The position numbers were made by a program, and so were the translations under genes. From Rhodospirillales bacterium (lineage in GTDB: Bacteria; Pseudomonadota; Alphaproteobacteria; Rhodospirillales_A; JACZKS01): a stretch of DNA of 22,629 nucleotides. Location of the stretch: contig JABGRG010000062.1 in the NCBI GenBank assembly GCA_018648445.1, positions 1 to 22,629 on the forward strand, in the 5' to 3' direction. The notes beneath the pieces are model-generated. The model made no database searches. It worked only from the letters and a program-made list of their open reading frames with translations, and was not told where the DNA came from. Below, in pieces: positions 14,422 through 21,430 of the stretch (the stretch's first letter is position 1; the number at the start of each line of letters is the position of its first letter).

Positions 14422-15897
14422 CTATTTCGAGAGGCGCAATTCCGACAGATGGTTGGCTATTTCGTGGAATACCGCCTCGAGGGCGTCGCCGTCCGGTGCG
14501 TAGTGGTAGAAGGGCGAATCCGGGCCGCTGGCGGCTTGTTGTAGCAGGGTCTGGAGGGCGGTGCCGTCGTTGGCGAATTGAATAATATACAAGATGACGC
14601 CGTCGGCTTTGATGTTTCCCGCCAGTTCAAGAAGCCGTGCGTCCATATCGGGCCGGGCCGTGCTGCCAAGACCGAAGGTGGTTTTGTAGCCGTCGCCTGA
14701 GCCACCGTAGTTTTCACCGTCCGTCAACAGGACAATCGCCTGTTGGCGCGGAATTTCGGGGGCGGGGTCGGCCTCGGTAAAGGGATCGTCCGGCATCAAC
14801 ACACGCCAGGCCCAACCAAGGCCTTGCGGGATGTTGGTGGTGCCGGTGGGATTTTGCAGATCGTCAATGGCGTCGACGATGGTTTGCTTGGTGTTCTGCA
14901 AGGGCGTGATGCCATGGTCCAGGCAACGCCGGCACTCGGACCCACCAACGGCAAGGGTGCATCGATCAGACCCCGGCACTGGTTCACCCTCGGGGCCGAT
15001 CGGTTGCCACGCCGGCCAGTCGGCACCGGTAAGCAAGGCCGGTCCAAAAAGCACATCGGCATCGGATGCCGGGTCGCCGTCGTCGATAAAACGCGAAAAG
15101 ACGCAACCCTGCCAATTGACGGGCGGGGCCGCCAGCAGGGGAACCGGGGAATTGTTGACGTAGAAGATATCGCTTTGCGCCGCGCCGGTTTCCGGATTGG
15201 TGAAGCCTGCGACCGCTTGGGGCATGGTTGCCGTATCGTCGAAAACCGTTCCGTTCAGGGTAATGTTCACTTTGCCGTTCCAGGGAACCAGACCGATCTG
15301 CAAAAGATCCTTGGTTCCTTCGTTTCCGAACAGGATATCAACGAGAATATTGGCCGCGTCGCGCGCCGCCGTGATGCGGCTGGTGCCGCTTCCGGACGAC
15401 GAAGCCATGGACCCCGACATATCTATGGCCAGCACCACGTCCAACATTTCCATCTGGCGGGTGATCTCGGCGAAGGCCGAAACGGTGATGGCTTCAAACC
15501 CGAAAAGCCGCATGAATGCCGTGGGCACCGTTGCTGAAGCCGTGATCGCGATGGTTTCGCTGTCTTCGTCAATGGTGAAGTTCGGCCCGTTAACCGTCGC
15601 CCCCATGTAGCCGGGCGGGAAATTGGCATTGAAGAACATGACGATGTCGTCATCGCGGGTATCGGTGAAGAATGCGCGCCCACCGGCCAAACCCGCTGCA
15701 TCGACCGCTGATGACAGCCGCGACTTCACCATGAATGCGCGCGCCGAGTCCGTGCCGATACCAACGAAGCCGATCAAAGGAACAATGGCGAAGGCGACGA
15801 AAACGGTAACTGCACCGCGTCGGTCGCCAAGAAGCGGCCGAACCTTGTGAAGAATTCGATGGAGAAAACCGTGAAAAGCGGCAAGCGTTTGGCACAT
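14422..15897 (-). CDS. TadG-like von Willebrand factor A protein
   Basis: A 491-residue protein thought to act at the cell surface or pilus base in Tad systems. The TadG-like N-terminal domain is present: DRRGAVTVFVAFAIVPLIGF then DSARAFMVKSRLSSAVDAAGLAG, with a TM helix at about 29-49. It lacks the Glu+5 of processed pseudopilins. The vWA domain follows: MIDAS motif D159-x-S161-x-S163 in VVLAIDMSGSMAS, GTTNIPQGLGWAWR supplying the MIDAS Thr, and VLLTDGENYG. A cysteine-bearing insert (CVFSRF, CTLAVGGSECRRC) splits the vWA core and may be disulfide-bonded. ATG 15897 has AGG upstream; a TTG-started 15-residue extension is rejected. It is transcribed against the two TadE genes and away from flp. 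Confidence 0.9.
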   Translation of the reverse strand: MCQTLAAFHGFLHRILHKVRPLLGDRRGAVTVFVAFAIVPLIGFVGIGTDSARAFMVKSRLSSAVDAAGLAGGRAFFTDTRDDDIVMFFNANFPPGYMGATVNGPNFTIDEDSETIAITASATVPTAFMRLFGFEAITVSAFAEITRQMEMLDVVLAIDMSGSMASSSGSGTSRITAARDAANILVDILFGNEGTKDLLQIGLVPWNGKVNITLNGTVFDDTATMPQAVAGFTNPETGAAQSDIFYVNNSPVPLLAAPPVNWQGCVFSRFIDDGDPASDADVLFGPALLTGADWPAWQPIGPEGEPVPGSDRCTLAVGGSECRRCLDHGITPLQNTKQTIVDAIDDLQNPTGTTNIPQGLGWAWRVLMPDDPFTEADPAPEIPRQQAIVLLTDGENYGGSGDGYKTTFGLGSTARPDMDARLLELAGNIKADGVILYIIQFANDGTALQTLLQQAASGPDSPFYHYAPDGDALEAVFHEIANHLSELRLSK

Positions 15898-16018
15898 GGC
15901 CCAAGCCTCGCATTCCAAAAACAACTCCAATGAATATACCAACTATATAAGGAGTCGCATAAATAATAATTTGCGAAAAAGTTGATTGGTAAATTACGAA
16001 AAAGTAACAAGTAATTTA

Positions 16019-16032
16019 GATAAAATTTTATC
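16019..16032. repeat. Perfect 14-bp palindrome
   Basis: GATAAAATTTTATC is a perfect inverted repeat followed by a T-run on the plus strand. It is a possible regulator site. Because it is AT-rich, chance cannot be excluded. Confidence 0.45.
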
Positions 16033-16176
16033 AATTTTTTTACTCACGATTATTTTGGAAATTGACCATGAGAAAAGCCGAAAATTTGATGGAAATTTCC
16101 AGGAAATTTTTCTGAAAATTGAAAATAAATAAATAAAAAAATAAAGATAAATAAAAATTTGGAAAAAACAAAAAAA

Positions 16177-16192
16177 TGTGACGGGCATCACA
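16177..16192. promoter_or_regulatory. CRP/FNR-family binding site upstream of flp
   Basis: TGTGACGGGCATCACA is an exact TGTGA-N6-TCACA, the CRP consensus, and its GC spacer stands out in AT-rich DNA. Its centre is 16184.5. A weak -10-like TAGTAT at 16213-16218 would put +1 near 16225 and the site at about -41, the class II activator position. This suggests cAMP-CRP-type activation of the pilin. Confidence 0.65.
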
Positions 16193-16264
16193 GTAAAGAA
16201 TAGAGAAATAGTTAGTATTCAAATCACGAAAAGTGTTCGCTATTTATTGAGAAAGGAATTAATC

Positions 16265-16453
16265 ATGTTGGTCAAAACTCTCCATCGCCTTTTCAAAGAC
16301 GAATCCGGCGCGACCGCAATTGAATACGGTTTGATTGCCGCCCTCGTCTCCGTCGCCGCTATTGGTGCCCTGACCGCCATGGGTGGTTCGCTCGACACCA
16401 TGTTCCAGGCCGTGTCGACTGCACTTGATACAGCCACCGGCGGCGGCGTCTAG
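16265..16453 (+). CDS. flp: Flp/Fap-type major pilin
   Basis: Type IVb prepilin of 62 residues, the subunit of the Tad pilus used for surface attachment. A short basic leader ends in DESG; CpaA should cut after G14, leaving ATAIEYGLIAALVSVAAIG with the Flp hallmark Glu+5/Tyr+6 and a hydrophobic helix, then a short Gly-rich tail. The ATG at 16265 has AAGGA seven bases upstream; the longer open frame from 16178 is just AT-rich leader. It is preceded by a CRP-type site and followed by a strong hairpin, an arrangement fitting high, separately controlled pilin expression. Confidence 0.95.
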   Translation: MLVKTLHRLFKDESGATAIEYGLIAALVSVAAIGALTAMGGSLDTMFQAVSTALDTATGGGV

Positions 16454-16498
16454 CGTTCCGGCAAAATTCTCTCCCGTGTCCTGTTGAACACGTTCTTT

Positions 16499-16529
16499 CC
16501 CCGGGCCGCATCAACCAGCGGCCTCGGGG
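16499..16529 (+). terminator. Strong hairpin between flp and cpaA
   Basis: CCCCGGGCCGC (16499-16509) pairs with GCGGCCTCGGGG (16518-16529), 11 bp with one bulged T and an 8-base loop. There is no U-run directly after it. It may be a partial terminator or an mRNA-stabilising structure that lets flp exceed the downstream cpa genes. Confidence 0.55.
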
Positions 16530-16619
16530 AGGGGCGGAAACGAAAAAAGCGTAGGAGACCCGCGCAAAAGAAAAAGTAGGGCAGGACAGAAAACCATCCG
16601 CAAAAGACGAGGGACCCCC

Positions 16620-17126
16620 ATGCATCTCGGACTTGCGATTTACTACTCAATATTTGTCGGTTTTTTCGGGCTATTGGCCTGGGCCGTTGTCAGTGACGTG
16701 ACGACGCTACGAATTCCGAATTTCGTGCCGCTTTCTCTCAGCGGTCTTTATCTCCTTTTCATCGCCTTCGCTCCGGCCCCCGTTGATTGGGTGGGCGGTC
16801 TTATCGCGGGCGGATTTGTCTTTATAGGTGGAACGGTTTTATTCGCATTGCGTGTCATGGGCGGCGGCGACGTCAAACTGATGGCCGTCGTCGCACTTTG
16901 GGCGGGGCCCGATCTTGTTCCGGGTTTCCTGGCCATTACCGCCATTTCGGGCGGCGTGATGGCCCTTCTTGCCGGCACCCCGCTTCGCTTCGTCCTTGGT
17001 TACGCAATCCACTTCATGGGTCCGCGCATCGCACCGGCCATTCCGGTTCCGGCGGGCGTTCTTCCTTATGGGCTGGCCATTGGTTGCGGTGGCGCATTCG
17101 TCGCCTTGCAACTTCTGGCGTTTTGA
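16620..17126 (+). CDS. cpaA: Prepilin peptidase of the Tad system
   Basis: Membrane aspartyl protease that cleaves the Flp and TadE-type leaders. The 168 residues form about six TM helices and contain only the protease domain, without the methyltransferase domain of PilD, as usual for CpaA/TadV. The two catalytic aspartates are D26 in SDVTTLRIPN and D84 in MGGGDVKLM. The ATG has GAGGGA five bases upstream. cpaB starts 16 bases after its stop. Confidence 0.93.
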   Translation: MHLGLAIYYSIFVGFFGLLAWAVVSDVTTLRIPNFVPLSLSGLYLLFIAFAPAPVDWVGGLIAGGFVFIGGTVLFALRVMGGGDVKLMAVVALWAGPDLVPGFLAITAISGGVMALLAGTPLRFVLGYAIHFMGPRIAPAIPVPAGVLPYGLAIGCGGAFVALQLLAF

Positions 17127-17142
17127 GATCGGAGGCGATGAT

Positions 17143-18042
17143 ATGACCCTACGCACCGTGCTTCTTCTTGTCTTGGCTCTGGTGAGCGCCGCTTCCACCG
17201 CTTTTTACGCGCGCAATTGGCTGAATTCGGAACGCGCCGCGATGATGGCGCTGGTCCCGGCAGAGTCTGCGCCGGTCGCGCCCGCTAACCTCGTATTGGT
17301 TGCCGCGCAAGATCTTTCCGCCGGAAATTTCGTCAAGGAAGACGATCTCAAATGGCAGGCGTGGCCCGAGGAAGGCGTCATCGACAGTTATTCCGTAAAG
17401 GGTGAACGCGAAATCACCGATTTCGTCGGTGCCGTGGTCCGGACCGGTGTCAGCGGCGGCGAACCGTTGACCGACGCCCGGGTCGTGCACCCCGGCGATC
17501 GGGGTTTTCTAGCCGCCGTTCTGGAGCCCGGAAAGCGCGCCGTATCGGTTCCGGTCAACGCGACATCGGGCATTGCCGGGTTCGTGTTTCCCGGTGACTG
17601 GGTCGATGTCATCCTCACCGTTCGCTTTCGCACCGAAACCGACGAAGGCAAAAGCCAGGAACGCTATTTCAGCGAAACCCTCTTGAACGACATCCGGGTG
17701 CTGGCCATCGATCAGGCCGTAGAAAACGCCGACGGCGAGGTCAGTGTCGCCAAGACGGCAACCCTGGAAGTGGACCCCAAACAAGCCGAAAAAATCGCCA
17801 TAGCGCTGGAAATGGGCGCCTTGTCGCTCAGCCTTCACAGCATCGCCCGCGAGCAGGATCGTTTCGCGCGTGTGGCCCGCCAAATCGGCGCTGATCCGGT
17901 TGAAGCCACGGTTAAGAAGAGCTTCACCATGGACAGCGATGTCTACTACATGCACGACACCCCGTTTGGCGGCGGCAAGACCCGGAAAAAGAAGCAAATC
18001 AACGTACTTCGCGGCAGCGAAGCTACGACCGCAGCGTTTTAA
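17143..18042 (+). CDS. cpaB: Pilus assembly protein CpaB (RcpC)
   Basis: Periplasmic Tad component anchored by one N-terminal helix (about 3-24), thought to interact with the secretin. The 299-residue product has the SAF domain at about 49-115, beginning LVLVAAQDLSAGNFVKEDDL, then the RcpC/CpaB core KRAVSVPVNATSGIAGFVFPGDWVDVILT. The C-terminal part ends in a basic patch (KTRKKKQ). The ATG at 17143 has GGAGG at seven bases; the frame is open further upstream but there it overlaps cpaA. An AGGAGG and cpaC follow directly. Confidence 0.93.
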   Translation: MTLRTVLLLVLALVSAASTAFYARNWLNSERAAMMALVPAESAPVAPANLVLVAAQDLSAGNFVKEDDLKWQAWPEEGVIDSYSVKGEREITDFVGAVVRTGVSGGEPLTDARVVHPGDRGFLAAVLEPGKRAVSVPVNATSGIAGFVFPGDWVDVILTVRFRTETDEGKSQERYFSETLLNDIRVLAIDQAVENADGEVSVAKTATLEVDPKQAEKIAIALEMGALSLSLHSIAREQDRFARVARQIGADPVEATVKKSFTMDSDVYYMHDTPFGGGKTRKKKQINVLRGSEATTAAF

Positions 18043-18060
18043 GCGGTCAGGAGGAAGGAT

Positions 18061-19470
18061 ATGCAAACCCCGCGCAATACATTCAATCGCCGTCCGCATA
18101 GCGGCCTGCTGGGTGTGTTTGTCATTGTCTCCGTTATTCTGACCGCGTTCGTTGTTTCGCCCGCCGGTTCGTTTGATGTGGTCGGTGCCGGAAACACGCT
18201 GTTGAACATCGAGAGAAACCGTGGTCGCCTCGTTCGCTTGGACGGTCCGGCATCCACGGTATTCATTGCCAACCCCGAAATCGCGGACGTACAGGTCAAA
18301 TCACCCAGCCTTATCTACCTGATGGGCAAACAGCCAGGTCAGACGACCCTGTTTGCCGTGGACGAGGCCGAGCGGGTTCTCGCCAACATCGACATTTCGG
18401 TGACCCACAATATCGAGCATCTGCGCCGTGCGGTCCGCGATCTGCACCCAAACTCGGACATTTCGGTGGCCAGCATCGACCAATCAATTGTTATCGAAGG
18501 AACGGTCGAAACGGCCACCATGGCTGAAAACCTGCGCCGTCTGGTCGAACGCTTCGCCGGTTCGCCGGAAGCCGTTATCAACCGCTTGGGCGTGACTTCG
18601 CCAAGCCAGGTGAATTTGCGGGTGCGTGTGGCCGAGGTGTCGCGCGAAGTGGACAAGCAGTTCGGTCTGAACTGGAATGTCATCGGTTCCATTGGCGGCC
18701 TTGCCATCGGCATGACGACCGCCAACCCGTTTGCCTCCGTTGTCACGCCCGATACCTTTAGCCTTGGCGGCAGCCCCACGAATAATTGGGATCTGAACGT
18801 CATCGTTGATGCGCTGGAAGACGAAGGGCTGGTCAAGGTATTGGCCGAACCCAATCTGACCGCCTTGTCTGGCGAAACGGCCAGTTTCCTGGCCGGCGGC
18901 GAATTTCCGATCCTGGTGCCCGACGCCGACGGCCGTGTGACCATCGAATTCAAGAAATTCAGCGTTTCCCTGGCCTTCACGCCGACCCTGATCGGCGATG
19001 GTCTGGTCAATCTTCATGTCCGTCCCGAGGTCAGCCAGCTTTCCAGTTCTAACGCCGTTACCTTGAACAGTTTTCAAATTCCGTCGCTGATTACGCGCCG
19101 GGCCGAAACAACGGTCGAACTGGGCAGCGGCCAGAGCTTCGCCATCGCCGGACTGCTGCAAAACAACGTCACCCACGACATCAGCAAGTTTCCCGGTCTG
19201 GGCGACGTCCCGGTATTGGGTTCGCTGTTCCGTTCAGACCGCTTTCAGCGTGCAGAAAGCGAACTGGTCATCATCGTGACGCCCTATGTGGTTCGCCCGA
19301 CGTCGAAGGCGAAACTTAGCGCGCCGACCGATGGTTTTGCGTCTCCCAGCGATTACGACCGGGTTGTCACCGGCGGCACTCACCGGCGTAACGCGACGAT
19401 CGGAAAGCCACGCACCGTCACCCCCGACGGCGCGGCCCTGATCGGCCCCGTCGGCTTCCAGTTGGATTGA
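18061..19470 (+). CDS. cpaC: Tad pilus outer-membrane secretin CpaC (RcpA)
   Basis: Forms the outer-membrane channel for the pilus. The 469-residue product has an N-terminal signal segment (hydrophobic at about 15-35), a pilus N-terminal domain (RGRLVRLDGPASTVFIANPEIADVQV) and a BON-like region around 110-175. The secretin domain begins near SQVNLRVRVAEVSREVDKQFG and contains VKVLAEPNLTALSGETASFLAGGEFP, the conserved secretin core. The end GDVPVLGSLFRSDRFQRAESELVIIVTPYVVRP is the standard secretin C-terminus. AGGAGG precedes the ATG. cpaD starts 14 bases after the stop. Confidence 0.96.
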   Translation: MQTPRNTFNRRPHSGLLGVFVIVSVILTAFVVSPAGSFDVVGAGNTLLNIERNRGRLVRLDGPASTVFIANPEIADVQVKSPSLIYLMGKQPGQTTLFAVDEAERVLANIDISVTHNIEHLRRAVRDLHPNSDISVASIDQSIVIEGTVETATMAENLRRLVERFAGSPEAVINRLGVTSPSQVNLRVRVAEVSREVDKQFGLNWNVIGSIGGLAIGMTTANPFASVVTPDTFSLGGSPTNNWDLNVIVDALEDEGLVKVLAEPNLTALSGETASFLAGGEFPILVPDADGRVTIEFKKFSVSLAFTPTLIGDGLVNLHVRPEVSQLSSSNAVTLNSFQIPSLITRRAETTVELGSGQSFAIAGLLQNNVTHDISKFPGLGDVPVLGSLFRSDRFQRAESELVIIVTPYVVRPTSKAKLSAPTDGFASPSDYDRVVTGGTHRRNATIGKPRTVTPDGAALIGPVGFQLD

Positions 19471-19484
19471 GAGGAGGAAGGGCC

Positions 19485-20210
19485 ATGAAAACACGAAACC
19501 TCGCCGTGCAACTTCTTCTCTTCTCGGTGATTCTCACATTGATTGCCGTGTTCGTCTCCGGTTGCCAGACCATTGCCGAAGACTGGATTGCCGAAGACTG
19601 GTCAAACGTCCCGGATAAACGCGAACCCGAGGTCAATCTCGTTCAGTACGTCCATTCCGTCTCGTTCGCCCTGGGGTCGACGAAGATGGAGCCGCAAGAA
19701 CGCGCCCGGCTCGACGGGTTCTTGGGTCAATCCCGAGTCGGGCGGACAACCGAACTTTTCCTTGTCGCGCCACAGCATCAAATGAAGGCCGATACCCGGC
19801 GGCGTGATACGGTTTCGGCATATTTGAAACACCACCGCCTGCACCCGCAGCCGGCATCCACCGAATTCGGTATCGAACCCCCTGCTGCCGGATCGATTTC
19901 GGTCGTTGCGCGCCAGTATGTGGTGACCCTTCCCGGTTGCTCTGACTGGAGTGACCGTCCCGGAATTACCGCAAACAATACGGTCAGCAGAAACTGGGGA
20001 TGCGCCACCGCGACAAACCTTGGCCTGATGGTGGCCAGTCCGTCCGATCTGGCATATGGGCGCAAGCCCGGTCCCATGGATGGCGAGGCCGCCGTGTTGG
20101 CGATCCAGCGCTACCGCGCCGGCGAAACCCGCGCGATCAACCCGGAAGACGTCGGCGTAACCCAAAACGCTCAGAAGAAAAGCAGCGGCAGTGGTGGAGA
20201 AGGGGATTAA
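19485..20210 (+). CDS. cpaD: Tad pilus lipoprotein CpaD
   Basis: A 241-residue CpaD-family outer-membrane lipoprotein, thought to help place or stabilise the secretin. The hydrophobic leader ends in a lipobox VSGC with C27 as the lipidated residue. Just after it, IAEDW is encoded twice by a 15-base tandem repeat. The family signature is at the C-terminal side: NWGCATATNLGLMVASPSDL, followed by GPMDGEAAVLAIQRYRAGE. ATG 19485 has GAGGAGG upstream. cpaE begins two bases after the stop. Confidence 0.94.
   Translation: MKTRNLAVQLLLFSVILTLIAVFVSGCQTIAEDWIAEDWSNVPDKREPEVNLVQYVHSVSFALGSTKMEPQERARLDGFLGQSRVGRTTELFLVAPQHQMKADTRRRDTVSAYLKHHRLHPQPASTEFGIEPPAAGSISVVARQYVVTLPGCSDWSDRPGITANNTVSRNWGCATATNLGLMVASPSDLAYGRKPGPMDGEAAVLAIQRYRAGETRAINPEDVGVTQNAQKKSSGSGGEGD
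19572..19601 (+). repeat. 15-bp perfect tandem repeat inside cpaD
   Basis: ATTGCCGAAGACTGG is present twice in a row (19572-19586, 19587-19601), duplicating residues IAEDW three residues after the lipid-anchor cysteine. It keeps the frame. Perfect identity suggests a recent event. Confidence 0.95.
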
Positions 20211-20212
20211 TC

Positions 20213-21430
20213 ATGGCTCTCGCTGCGGAAAATATTATGGCCCCGGCATCTGATCGCGAGCCTTTCACCGCTTTCATCGGCGACGATGTTACCCGCGCAA
20301 CGCTGGCGAAGGTCATCGCAGACAACGGTTGGTCTGACCAGCGCATTCTCGATGGTGGTATCGTTGAAGCGGTTCAGGTGCTTTCCGGCATTCCCACGCC
20401 GAAGCTTTTGATCACCGATCTGTCTGGCTCGCCCGATCCACTTGAGGACATGGGCAAGCTGGCCCAGGTGTGCGACGAAAACACCCGCGTAATCGCCCTT
20501 GGAACGGTTAACGACATCGCTCTTTATCGCGCGTTGGCCGAACTGGGTATTGAAGACTACCTTCTGAAGCCGGTATCGGCCGAGGTGTTGGCCGGGGTTA
20601 TTTCGAAAGTGGCCGAAAAGCCGGCCGCGCCGTCCCAGGAAGAAAGCCCGGGCCGGGTCGTGACGGTGATCGGAGCGCGCGGCGGGGTTGGCGCGACTTC
20701 CGTTTCGGTAAATTCGGCGTGGCTGATCGCCAACGAGATGGATAGGCGGGTCGCGCTGGTTGATCTCGACTTGCATTTCGGAACCATCGCGCTGTCGCTC
20801 GATGTTGAGCCGGGCAGGGGGTTCAGCGACGCCATCGAAACGCCCAACCGGATCGACGGCCTTTTCCTGGAGCGCGCCGTTGTTCGCGTCGACAAAAACC
20901 TTTTCGTTCTGGGCTCGGAAAGCAATCTCAGTCAGGCTCCCAGCCTTTCGGCCGCTGCGATCGACCCGTTGCTCGCCCGCCTGAAAAGCGATTTCGACAG
21001 CATCGTCGTTGACGTTCCGCGCAATGTGGCGTTGGAAATCCCCGAACTGGTCGGGGTTTCGCAAATGGTGGTTTTGGTTGCCGACCTGTCGCTTGCCGGT
21101 ATGCGCGACACGTTACGGCTCGCCGAGTTCGTTCGCAAGGTCGCGCCAAAGGCCGAATTGCGGATCGTCGTCAACGGGGCCGGGAAATCCAAGAAAGGCG
21201 AGATCGGAACCGAAGAATTCGAACAGCACGTAGAAACCAAGGTCTCGGTCGTGCTGCCAAGCGATCTGGGAATTGCTGCGAAAAGCGCGGGGCAGGGACG
21301 CCCGCTCGTTGCGGTGGCCCCAAAATCCAAATACTCCGCCGGTCTCAGGCCCTTTAGCCGGGAACTGGCAGGGATTGCCGCGCCCGCGAAAAAAGCCATG
21401 TGGCGACGAGTCCTGGGAAGGAATAACTGA
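20213..21430 (+). CDS. cpaE: Tad pilus localisation ATPase CpaE (TadZ)
   Basis: A 405-residue protein with an N-terminal receiver-like domain (about 18-135) and a C-terminal MinD/ParA-type ATPase domain (from about 148), which places the Tad machine in the cell. The receiver part retains D69 in LLITDLSGS and K119 in YLLKPVS, with GDD at 23-25, so it may be less degenerate than many CpaE receivers. The ATPase has a deviant Walker A GARGGVGATS (154-163), with Arg in place of the ParA signature lysine as is common in CpaE, VDLDLHFGT, and a Walker B-like DSIVVDVPR. The start overlaps nothing; AGAAGGGG lies upstream. Its TGA overlaps the cpaF ATG by one base. Confidence 0.94.
   Translation: MALAAENIMAPASDREPFTAFIGDDVTRATLAKVIADNGWSDQRILDGGIVEAVQVLSGIPTPKLLITDLSGSPDPLEDMGKLAQVCDENTRVIALGTVNDIALYRALAELGIEDYLLKPVSAEVLAGVISKVAEKPAAPSQEESPGRVVTVIGARGGVGATSVSVNSAWLIANEMDRRVALVDLDLHFGTIALSLDVEPGRGFSDAIETPNRIDGLFLERAVVRVDKNLFVLGSESNLSQAPSLSAAAIDPLLARLKSDFDSIVVDVPRNVALEIPELVGVSQMVVLVADLSLAGMRDTLRLAEFVRKVAPKAELRIVVNGAGKSKKGEIGTEEFEQHVETKVSVVLPSDLGIAAKSAGQGRPLVAVAPKSKYSAGLRPFSRELAGIAAPAKKAMWRRVLGRNN

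Larger units (their letters stand above)
15898..16264. other. AT-rich divergent control region of tadG-like gene and flp
   Basis: These 367 bases have no gene. A and T dominate, especially 15940-16175. It contains AAATTAC/GTAATTT inverted repeats (15991-15997, 16011-16017), a perfect palindrome GATAAAATTTTATC (16019-16032), GGAAATT-type boxes at 16057, 16091 and 16102, and the CRP-type site upstream of flp. It must carry promoters for both flanking genes. It may also be bound by AT-specific silencers such as MucR/Ros-type proteins, which is inference. Confidence 0.8.

Noticed and set aside
16178..16264. Longer Flp prepilin starting at 16178
   Set aside because: It would translate the CRP site and AT-rich leader; the ATG at 16265 has a good ribosome-binding site and gives a standard 62-residue prepilin.
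15898..16264. CtrA boxes at the flp promoter
   Set aside because: I searched for TTAA-N7-TTAA and found only single TTAA occurrences.
20207..21064. 285-residue open frame on the minus strand
   Set aside because: Antisense to cpaE, with no motif or ribosome-binding site supporting it.
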